NCBI RefSeq assembly: GCF_000471905.2
Contig: NW_006499883.1
Coordinates: 2,034,545 to 2,098,544 of the forward strand
Source of the DNA: Amborella trichopoda
Lineage: Eukaryota > Streptophyta > Magnoliopsida > Amborellales > Amborellaceae
Direction of reading: 5' to 3'
Length of the DNA: 64,000 bases
Position numbers and translations under genes: made by a program. The first letter of the stretch is position 1, and the number at the start of each line of letters is the position of its first letter. Of the stretch, positions 25,401 through 37,400 are shown in pieces. The notes under the pieces were generated by a model that saw only the letters and a list, made by a program, of their open reading frames with translations, did no database searches and was not told the origin of the DNA.

Positions 25401-28400
25401 TGCCTCATAAGGCTAGGTTGGTTGGACTATCTTAAAGAGGGGAACATAAGGTGATGGTGCCTACCCAAGTTGAGCACAAGAAGACTAAGAAGAGGGTGCC
25501 TCCAAGGGCAGAAATGGAAGAAGATGGCTACAACGCATGACCTAGGCAGACAACCGGTCAGGAGACGCATGGATGAGGAGAGCGCAGGAAGTACTTGGCT
25601 AGGAGGAGTGTGCTGGTCAACAAGGAAAGTTAGGAACACACATAGGCATTGTGACAATTCGAGGACCAGAAGGCGTCATGGAAGAAGTGCGACAAGGGCA
25701 TCGCCATATTAGGTGGGGGAGAATGTCACGCCCCAAAAATACTGCTAGGCCTTGTCCAACAATGCTTTGTACACTATGTGCATAGGCCCATATTTTTAAT
25801 CAGTTGGGCCCGGGAAGTTGTAGAGAGCTCTAGGGCATTCATGAGGGTTCTAGTGGGCTTCTAGATGAAAAGGTTTTGTAGAATGGCATAGAACATTGTA
25901 AACGCTAGAGGGCTTCTAGCCATTGGATGCGTACCATAGTCTTAATCCTGACCATCGGTTGTAAGGCCTTGAGCCTATATAAGAGGGGGGAAAGGGGGGG
26001 ATTGCTCATTTGTAACCAACCTCAGAACAATGAGGAATACTGACACCTTGTAAGCTTTATTGAGATCTACTGGATTTCTAAGGCTATTCATAGCCAACTC
26101 GTGTCTCCCTCTCTTGTGGTGTGCTTGGCTTCTATTTGTGTGTAGTGCATATTTGTGCGTTAAGCTAGTGTGAGTGGTGGTGCGCACTAAGTTAGGCTTG
26201 TTGGTGCACAATTGTGCGCTTGGTGGGAAGGCCGACTTTCCCTTAGCGGACCAAGGAGTGAGTGTCGCACGGTCGAAACACAGGGCTTCAACTAGGGGCC
26301 ATGACAAGGGGCTCATGATTAGCGTGTCAAAGCTGGCTAATAAATAGTTGAACTATAGTCTTAATATGAAATTACAAGTTCCCCCTTAAGAGCAAGTCAA
26401 AATGCACATATCACTATCGTGCAAGGGGGCTCTCTCTACACACATGTGCACGTGTTCCTCTATATAGGATTGCTTCTTGAAATGCAGTTGCCATATGTAC
26501 ATGCTGTGGACAAATTTGGTTTAGGATTTGGTCCTCACTCTCACAGGTCCTTTCTTCGCACAAAGGAGATCACACAATTCTCATGACCAACAAACAATGC
26601 CCTTGGGCATTTCTCCAAACAAGGCCCACAATAAAACCTGAACGGTGGTACTTATACCCAGGGGGAAGGGTTTTGGACATGGCCTGGGCCATAAACTTCC
26701 CCACCCTAGGTCAAGTCAAACACATACACTCCCATTGAAGTGCAGTATTTTACTATAATTACTTGTAGTTACATGCTCTCTAGGCCTTTAAAGGCCATAA
26801 ACTTGCTAGTAATACCTTTTCCCCTAACCAAGCGCCTTTACACAAACCTGATAAGGTCCCTAGTATTGGCAGCGAAAGTATGTTGTACTTTTAAATGCCT
26901 CATATGATGTCATCGCTGGATGCTAGGGCTTTTGGGTGTCCAGATTGTCTCATCTAGTTGATACCTATGAAGGATAACATGCTTTGAAAAGTGCCCCACT
27001 TAGTGGCGAAGTACCACCACCACTTGCCCAAGAGGGTAGTTGAGGTTTTTAAGGTTTCTAATGCCTATGTCACTGTCTTTTTAGGTTTACGCACTGTTTC
27101 TCGTCTAACTAAATCGAACTTGTTTGTCTCTCAAGCACTGGCCTATATAAACTCCCTAATTAGGCATTCAATCTTTTTTACTATAGTCGCCGTTATTTGA
27201 ATTAGGGATAGCTAGTACACTGGGATGTTCAAAAGGGTAGGTTTTATGAGGGTTATCCTACCACCTAGCAAAAGGAAACAACCTTTCTATACAATCAATC
27301 TGTATTCGAACCTCTATCACTCCAATCTATTGGTGCTTGGAAGGTTTGCGCAAGCAGCTTGGTTTGGACATGTTGATTTTTAGGCTATTGGCTAGTGCAC
27401 TGTTTCCCATTCGACTAAATCGAACTTGTTTGTCTCTCCTGCACTGGCATGCAATCTTTTTTTACTATAGCCGCCGTCATTTGAAACAGGGATAGCTGGT
27501 ACACTGGGATGTTCAAAAGGGTAGGTTTTATGAGGGTTATCCTATCACCTAGCAAAAGGAAACAACCTTTCTATACAGCCAATCTGTATTCGAACCTCTC
27601 TACCACTCCATCCTATTGGTGCTTGGAAGGTTTGTGCAAGCGGCTTTTTTCGGACATGTTAATTTTTAGCCTGTTGGCTAGGGCACTGTTTCCCATCNNN
27701 NNNNNNNNNNNNNNNNNNNNNNNNNNNNNNNNNNNNNNNNNNNNNNNNNNNNNNNNNNNNNNNNNNNNNNNNNNNNNNNNNNNNNNNNNNNNNNNNNNNN
27801 NNNNNNNNNNNNNNNNNNNNNNNNNNNNNNNNNNNNNNNNNNNNNNNNNNNNNNNNNNNNNNNNNNNNNNNNNNNNNNNNNNNNNNNNNNNNNNNNNNNN
27901 NNNNNNNNNNNNNNNNNNNNNNNNNNNNNNNNNNNNNNNNNNNNNNNNNNNNNNNNNNNNNNNNNNNNNNNNNNNNNNNNNNNNNNNNNNNNNNNNNNNN
28001 NNNNNNNNNNNNNNNNNNNNNNNNNNNNNNNNNNNNNNNNNNNNNNNNNNNNNNNNNNNNNNNNNNNNNNNNNNNNNNNNNNNNNNNNNNACTGTTTCCC
28101 ATCTAACTAAATCAAACTTGTTTGTCTCTCCTGCACTGGCCTATATAAACTCCCTAATTAGGCATTTTGTCTTTTTTACTATAGCCGCCGTCATTTGAAG
28201 GAGGGATAGCTAGTACACTGGGATGTTCAAAAGGGTAGGTTTTATGATGGTTATCCTACCGCCTAGCTAAAGGAAACAACCTTTCTATACAGTCAATCTG
28301 TATTCGAACCTCTCTACCACTCCATCCTATTGGTGCTTGGAAGGTTTGCGCAAGTGGCTTGGTTCGGACATGTTGATTTTTAGGCTATTGGCTGGCTCAA

Positions 28401-31400
28401 GCATCTGAGAAACAGCCAAAGGTTGTCAACTTGTTGGGGTTGGGTGCCGCAAAAGATGAGAGGTGCATATCTGAATATTGAAGGTATGAAATTGTGGGAC
28501 CCTTCTGAGACATGGTGTAGCGTTTGAGTAATTTTTTATGATAGAAGTTTGAGATTGAGCTACTAAAGACTTGAAACAAGTGGCAGCTCTAGTGTTTTTT
28601 CAATTAGCCTCTTGAAGCAAGAGGCAACTCTTGTTCTTTTCGTGCTTCAAACAATTTGATGATGGGCAATATTGTTTGAAGCATAGAAAGAATTAGAACT
28701 GCCTCTTGCTTCAAGAGTCTAATTGAGAGCTGCCTTTTGCTTCGCGAGGTCAATTGGGTGATCATCATCATCATCATTTTAGCCTTTTTCCAATTAATTG
28801 GAATCAGCTACATGAGTCCTGGTTCTCCATTCTACTTTACTAAAGGTTGTATCCTCAGTGAGGCCATAAGTTCCCATATCTGTTTGGACTACTTCAAACG
28901 ACGTCCTTTTGGGCCTACCCCTTGGACTAATTCGCGTCTCCTAACACGTGCTGTACTTGGTCGGCGCCACACATGGACAACCCACCTAAGTCTACTCTCT
29001 CTCATTTTATCGCCTATTGTGCCACGTCTAAATTCTCTTGAATAGATTCATTACGAATTCTATCCGTTCTTGTCATGCCACTCATCCATCTCAACATCTT
29101 CATCTCCGCTACACTCATTCTATGAGTATATTATTTTTTGTCCACCCAACATTCTGCCCCAGTGTTTAAAAATTCCGTGACCCGATCCAGAATTGGGCGA
29201 TCCGGATCGGGTGTCGTCCATACCGTCCCAGATCTGCTGATAAAATGGGATCTGGGTGTATTGCTATAGTAAACGTGTATCATGACGTCATGACTTGCCC
29301 ATGTCATTGCTTCATGATGTCTCAACTCGGCCACATCACCGCTTCTTCAATAAATATAGGACAACATCACTAATTTTAACTGTTTTTATTTTTTTTTGAA
29401 AAATTATATGAATATGAATTTTTTTCTTTAAAAATTTGACACAGCCCACCACATCCTTCACCACCCATGTGTGCTTACTCCAACTTCCAACCAGACTTCA
29501 AACATCACCCTCGCGTCTACCACCAAACGATGGTACCATTTGGAGATATTGGATTCAATTTATATTCCTTTACGCTCCAACTCTTTGTTGATGTGGGACA
29601 ATGCAGTTTCAGGCGCCATAAATTTAGACACGCCATGCATTTATAAAAGATCGTCCAAATTTTAACCTGAAAGAATGCCCAATATATCAAAATACATTTA
29701 TAAAAAAGCGTCCAATATAGCTTAGGGCACCATGCAAATTACAACATATTTTTAAAACCTTCTTATTGATGCAATTTCAATAGTATTTTAAAACCTTCTT
29801 TATATTCATCAATAGACTCTCTTTACATTAGTATCACATCGAAGTATCAAGCATTTATTAATTTAGTATCATATCTACTAAATGTTTGATTCCCAATCCG
29901 AATCGCCTGTTATCTTACATATTATTTATTAATATATTTATATTATAAACTATATAATGTATATTTTTTGTTATAGTTGTAAATTATATTTGTAAATTAG
30001 ATGATATTATAAATTTCAAATTTATTCTTATTTGTATAGTAAAATGATTATAAAATATTAACCAATAATTTCAATTTTAATGTATAACATTATTGTTAGT
30101 TAGGTTGTGATAATTTTGGATGAGTAAAGAGAATTAATAAATGTTTGATGTGAAATTATTATTATTTATTTTGTAATATAAAAGTGCTTTCCAATTTTTT
30201 AAAATTATTTTGATGTGATATTATAATATTATATTATAATTATTGATTATACAAACATCCAGACAGGAAACAGTGTCTCAGTATTTACCAATTTTTACAA
30301 AGTAATGAAAGTATATAATGCACCACTCCTAATTTCTTTTAGAAACTAAAATAACACAATTTTTAGAGATTTATAGTGATTTTTTGAAAAACATTTGGGA
30401 CAAAAATTGTCAATTCCGCTGATTCTCCAATTCGACACAGGTATGGGTGTGACCGATTCGAGTCACTAATCCGATTTTTTAAACCTTGTTCTGCCCCATA
30501 GAGCAAACCTAGTCTCACCGCTATCCTATAGAACTTGCCCTTCAGCCTCACTGGTATGAGGTGATCACATAAAATTCCAGTTGCACATCTCTACTTTGCG
30601 GCTCTATTTTTGTGTGCGACATCTTCCTCGATCTCTCAATTTTCCTGGATTATCGACCCAAGACATCGAAAGTGCGGTTTTTTTGTACTTTCTGGCCGTC
30701 AATCTTAACTAATTCCTCGTCTCTACTCCTATTATTACTAAATTTGCACTCCATCTACTTTGTCTTAGTCCTCATAATTTTAAAACCTTTGGATTCTAGA
30801 GTGTCCCTTCAAAGTTCTAACTGTGTGTTGACATTGTTTCGAGTCTCATCAGTCAAAACTGTCATATGCGAACAACATGCACCATGGTACATCATCCTGT
30901 AGGTGTCTAGTTAAGTCGTCCATAACTAAGACAAAGATGTACAGCCTTAATGCTGACCCTTGATGTAGACCTATTATCACTGGAAACTTACTCGTCTCTC
31001 TACTAGTTGTTCGTACACTAGTTACTGCTCCATCATACATATCTCTCATCAAGTCGATGTAGTTTCTAGAGTCGATGTAGTAGGGCTCATAAGCTGGATC
31101 CCTCGATAGTTTGCACAATTTTATATGTCTCATTTGTTCTTGTTACCACAATACGTTTTCTCCATTCGTCTGACATTTTCATTGTTCTCAACACTTTGTT
31201 GAACAACTTTGTCAGCTAGTCAATTGCAATTTCCCCCATGCACTTCCAAACTTCTATCGGGATACCATCTGGTCCTAAAACCTTTCCTATCTTCATCCTT
31301 TTCAAAGCTTTTTTCACTTCCGACATCCTAAACCTACGAATGTATCTATGACCTTCGCCATCACTTATACCAACAGTCCCTTCTACCACTATGTTCCCAT

Positions 31401-34400
31401 TTAATAATTTTTTAAGATAGATTCTCCACCTTTCGTTGACCTCTTCATCCTTCACCAAGACCCTTTGATCCTCACTTAATACATTTAATATAGTCGATGT
31501 AGTATGACTCATAAGCTTGATCCCTCGATAGTTTGCACAATTTTGTATGTCTCATTTGTTCTTGTAAATAGGTACCACAATGCTTTGTTTCCATTCGTGT
31601 GGCATTTTCATTGTTTTCAACACTTTGTTGAACAACTTTGTCAGCCAGTCAATGCCAATTTCCCCCATGCACTTTCAAACCTCTTTATCATTTTCAAAGC
31701 TTTTTTTTACTTTCGACATCCTAATCCTACAAATGTATCTATGACCTCTACCGTCACTGGTACCAACAGTCCCTTCTACCAGTTTGTTCTCATGTTGTTT
31801 GTCATTTAATAATTTTTTAAAATAGATTATCCACCTTTCATTGACCTCTTCATCCTTCACTAAGACCCTTTGATCCTCACTCTTAATGCATTTAATATGG
31901 TTTAGATCCCTACACTTTTTTTCTCTTATTTTTGCTAATTTGAAGATTTCTTTTTCACCATCTCTTGTTTCCAGTTTATTGTATAGATTATCATATGCCT
32001 TAAATTTATCTTTACTTACTATTTGTTTAGCCTTTTTCTTGGCATTTTTATATTCTTCTAAGTTTTGATCGTTTCTATTACACTCAATAAGTTTTATAAC
32101 ATCATCATTCCACCACCAAGTTTCCTTATCAAAGTTTCTTTTCCCTCTAGACTCTCTTAAAACTTCTTTTGCCACTTTCTTGATACATTCAGCCATCTCA
32201 TTCTATTTTACATTGACATCATGTTTAGAGTTCCATTTTCCTTCTTCAACTAATTTATCCCTAAATAAGTCTATTTTCTCATTTTTTAAATTTCACCACC
32301 TAGTTCTTGAACGCCCATTACGTTCACCCCTTCTCCTTCATGCTCAAGGGGGAGGCTAAACAAGGCTAATAGAGTGATCCTTGGAAAAAACACTTTGGAG
32401 TGATCAACAGTTCCTGCAATAATAATTGCAAAAGTGCTGGCCTTCCACTTGAGCATGGTGCTCAACCAAGTGATAACTGTATTGCCGCAATCCTTTGTCC
32501 AAGGTCGGTGAATCCTTGATAAAGCTCTCATAGATCACTATTGTATCCATGTCAGACAGCGATCCAACTGAACTGTCCTTAATTCAAGCTCTCAAAAAGG
32601 CTAACAATCATCTAGATTGGGTGTTCTTGACCAAATCATGGACAAGGTAGGTTTCAGGCAAATATGGCACTAGTGATATCAGGCTGTTTATCTCTGCTTT
32701 CTTCTCACTTATTATCAATGAAATACCTGTGATTTCTTCCCGTCTTCAAGGGGCCTGGCCAAGGGGAACCCTTTCCTTTTCACTATCATGGTTGAAATCT
32801 TTGCCAGGTCCCTTTTTTTTCTTCTTTGAAACGTTGGCTTTGTCTTTCTATAACTGTAACAAAATGTTTACAAAGTTTAATGAAAACCCACACAACATAC
32901 TAGCTTTTGAGTTCATGTACAAAAAGGGTGTCGGGGAAAGCATGCTATGCATAAGAAAATAAACCTTAAAAGCTAGTGACATGTGAAAGAGCTCCCTCTT
33001 TTGCAAGTACGTCCGTGCTAGAGTTGGCCTCTTGCCAGGTATGTCAAAAGGAGATGTGAATATGCCTACATAGAAATAAAATATGCTCAAAGATGTGCTC
33101 GAGATGCCGTGGACAGGTGGAGGCACCTGAGGCCCATGCAATGCCATTTTTTGAGTCTCCTACAACCAAAGAGTCCCCCCAATTGTGGCTATATTTCGTG
33201 CTGCCCTCTAGGATGCCACTGCTTCCGACATGATCTACTCAACATGGCTAATATGACCAGAGTAGGAGAGAAGAAAATTGAGTTGTGGTCTCTAAATAGG
33301 CTCCAAACTCGTGAGGCCTGGGTTTCCCATGGAGTAGGCATCTGAGGCCCATGCAATGGCGTTTTCTGAGTCTTCTACAACTAGAGAGTCCCCCCAATTG
33401 TTGCTATATTTTGTGATGCTGGTACTGAGTCCTGCTTCCTCCCTGGCAAGAGCATCTCCTGCTGCGTTGGCCTCCCTGAAAATATGACTCCCTGAGAGGT
33501 GCATAGACTGAAATGTGTGAAATCTCATAAAAAATATGTTCAAGTTTTCAGGGGCAAGGTGCCGACCAGAAGCCCAGGAAATGATGTTCTTGGAATTGTT
33601 GGCTATGTGGCCTTTCAAGGCCTTAAAGCCAAGAGTCTTATGCTCAGTGGGAGTTAGAGAGAGAGACTGAATCTGGGTGCTTGACGCACTATGGCTTAGA
33701 TTCAAATACCCGAGTTTTATGAGGTATTTAGAGCTTGCATTTTGTGAGAGTGATATTTCGGGGAGGTGTGAGGGTCACCTTCGAGTCAAGACAATATTGA
33801 TTAGCATGCCTCATAGTTGATCTGATAAGCTAGGACTTGGAGAATCCAATTGAGTATAATAGAACCCAAGTATTTAAAAGAGTATTCGCCCTGTCGGTGC
33901 ACATGCCATAGGGAGGCCACGTGGCACCCCTACCTCCCCACTCGTGGATGACATCATGCTGAAATCATATCCATGTGGGGACCAATTTGTCATTAGTTCT
34001 TTTGGTGGTATTGTGTTATAACATATTATCTTGTTATGTAAAGTGTTATATATTGTTATGACTTAAGTTTGATTTAAGTCATGTCTTTTTTGGCTCACAT
34101 GTGCCATTTTTTAGCATGTGTGAAGTCATGGGATTTTGAGAATTAATTTGTTTTATATTATTATCTACATATGATTTTGTGGGATGTGGGTATATCTTAT
34201 GTGGCACCACTTTATGGGCTTGACCCATCTGAAACTTTGAGTTGTTGAAATCGTATCGGTTGTGTCATAAGATATTTTATTCACACGTGTGGATGTGCCA
34301 TATTACCTTTATGTCTATGTCCTTGTCTTTTATTGACTCTGACAAATTATTAAAAAACCATGGGCATAAGTGTAAACATAAATTTGGACTTAATGAGAAA

Positions 34401-37400
34401 TAAAACATGGAGCTAAGGATTTTAAGGTAAAATGACTATAAACTTAGGTTTTAAGGAGTGAAGAGTGTCAAAAGTTCATCTATTGATCTTGGTGATAAGA
34501 TATGGATGAGTGACTTGGATAAAAGCCTTTCAAGTGCCATTGATCTAAGGCATCAAGGATCAAGATCAAATCCACCTTTATGATCTAAGTATAAAAGTAA
34601 CTTATGAGATCAATTGTAACCCTTATTTTGAATTTCACTTCAAAGAAAGAGAGAGAGCCCCCTTGAAAAAAACATGGCCAACATGGCCCTCTTGAGATTA
34701 ACACCCCCATTCTTGTGTTCTTCATTTTATAGCCTTGAGCTGAAACCTTTTAATGGAGTAGTCCCTCATATGCGAGATCAAGCCCATAATATTACTTCAC
34801 CAAGGTATTGTTTTTCTTCATATATTCCATTTCTTACATCATTTCCATTATCAAAGCTTGTTGTAATTGTTAATTTACAATAACTTTCTTTATCTTTTGG
34901 TCATGAAAACTTGATATTTGAAGAGTCTCAAAGTAATAGTGTAGTCCATACACATGGCATGTGTAGACTAGCTTGCTTACTCCATGATCTTGAGTCGTTT
35001 CACCTTGATTTTCTTGTTCTTATTTTTTTGGAATTTTGATTGAGAATATACAACTGATGAGAAGTTTATTTCATCATATTTGAGCATACAATATAATCCC
35101 TTGAGTTCCTTTTTGAATGTTGAAAAGTTCGTATGGTCCCTTATTTCGTGTAGTATCTCTTTCAAACTTTTAATGGTTGTTTCACCATTATATATCCCTT
35201 TCAAACTTTTGTGTAGTATCCTTTATGGATCACATGGTGTAGTTTCACCATAAATTCCTTATTTTGTGTAGTATCTCTTTCAACTTTTAATTGTTGTTTT
35301 GATACATGTCTCTCTCATGATTTGATCGCCACTAAATGAAATAAAAGTGATCATTTGCTTCCCATTGGATTGATCTCCTTGAGTCATTATTATCACCCGT
35401 GCCTTAGACAATGGGACAAAATTAAGTCCTCAACAGACCCGTTCGTGGCTCGAGCATAAGGGGTTCGAACTATGGCTTCCCCCATATATGTTTGCATGTT
35501 AATTTAATATATTTATAGTTATTTAGTGATTCATGATTGATAGAATTGAGTATGTTATTTAAATATTGAGATTGTTCTTTAATCTTGCGGTGTGAGATTT
35601 AATGCTATGCTTTATTGTTTATGTTAATTGAAAATCTTATTGGATTATTATGATCAAGTGCATGATATGTATGAGACATTGTGATACATGATGAGGATGA
35701 AGAATGAAGATGGAATTATCATGTAATTTTGACATAATGAAGAGATTTGAGTGCAAGTCATGTAATTATCGTAGAGATGTACATTGTGAGTATTTGGACA
35801 TTGTATTGAGTTGAATTGTATTTTTGAGTAAAGGATTTGTGAGTATTTGGACATTGTATTATGGTTTTGTATTGAGATATTCATGCATTTAAACCCTTGA
35901 GTTTTAATGCAACGGAAAATTTTAAAAGATTGCGTATCTAGCCCATTGGTCTTATACCACAAAGAGGAATCACGCTCAATTAACAATTTGGAGCTCCAGC
36001 TTGGATTGAATTTCAAAGGCCCTCTGTGACAGCGAGAGCTTCCACAGTGGTGGAATCAGCAATGCCAATAGAGAGGGAGGAGGAAAGGACGTTGTCGTTG
36101 TTGGTTCTGAATATTCCCCCTATATACCAGAAGGGCCTGGGTTGCCGAGAGCGCAATCGTCAAAATTCAGTTTTGTTTCTCCTGGGTCAGGCTGTCTCCA
36201 CAGGGAAGCTCGTGAGATCCCAATGGGTCTCATGTTCAAAAGAACCTGCTAGTTATGGTGGAAATTTGGTGTAGCAGAGAATTATGAAGGATTTATGGTT
36301 TGTGCCCCAGAAGGTAATCAGAGTTCTAATCCCATCTATCAAGCAACTGGTTGTGGCTCTTTCACCCCTGAATATTCTGTTGTTCCTTTCGAGCCAAATT
36401 ACCCACAACATGGTGGCCAAAGAGGCTCTCCAGAGAAGAGTGCCTGACTTGGGCCAAGGGGTGCTGAGGAAGGCAGAGAAAAGGTGGGGGACCGCACCCA
36501 TGACCAGTTGAAAAGTTGAAGCATGTCACTCCAAAGGGCACCGGCTAAGTCAATGGATGAAGATGTGTGCATTTGCTTCCTCTGCCTCTAAACACAAGGG
36601 CAGTCCCATGTAAGTGGACGGCAGGTCATCAACTAAACAGCCCCCCCTGTCTGCCAAGCTACGAACAGTGCGCACACCCATCATCTTGGACTTAGCCATG
36701 TTGAACCTGAAACCAGAGGCCATTTCGAAACATTTGAGGAATAGGAGGAAGTCAACTTGCTGTGTGGAGGCATCATAAAAAAGAAATGTGTTGTCAGCGT
36801 ATTGGAGGTGGGATATGACAAGTCCTAGGTGACGTGTATGAAAGCCTCTGAGGATGCCGGCTTGGTACAACCTAGATATGGGTAACTTGGGATGTGGTAT
36901 ATGGTCTTGTATGTTGGGAACCGAGACTAGCTTGATTGCCCCTTGTTGCGTTGAACCCCCCCACTACAACAAATCCAATACCTTGCAACCAATTTGCCTC
37001 CGACAAATTGATTCCTCTCATGACGTCTCTGTGTCTGTCCCTCTGCCCTCCTCTTCCCCTCTTCCTCTCCAATCCCTTCTCCTCTACCTCCTCTACATCC
37101 TCTACCTCCCCTACACCACCTGGGGGGACCCCTTCCAACCTAACGGACACCATAGCCCCGATCCCTCCTTGCCACTCATCTCTAACCACTCAAGATAGGC
37201 CCGGTTCCTTGGCTACATCAGCATACTCCACTTCAGCATCTTCCAGTTGTATCAAAGGGATTGACAGATCACTTGGAAACATATTAGAAGTCCTATAAGT
37301 GTGGGGATATTACTACGACGGACCCGAGGAAGATATCAGAGCCTTTCTTAAGGCCACGCCCAGGCACGTAGCTCAGTTCACAACTCACATATTAACAAGC

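Noticed and set aside
26331-27078. Possible second LTR element on the minus strand from a polypurine-like tract near 26710
   Set aside because: No LTR pair, primer site or coding sequence found to support it.
27509-28198. Open frame of 229 codons
   Set aside because: Most of it is the N gap; the real ends are tandem-repeat sequence.
36936-37298. Pro/Ser-rich ORF as an independent host gene
   Set aside because: Directly upstream of an L1 endonuclease on the same strand, so better explained as L1 ORF1 or leader remnant.
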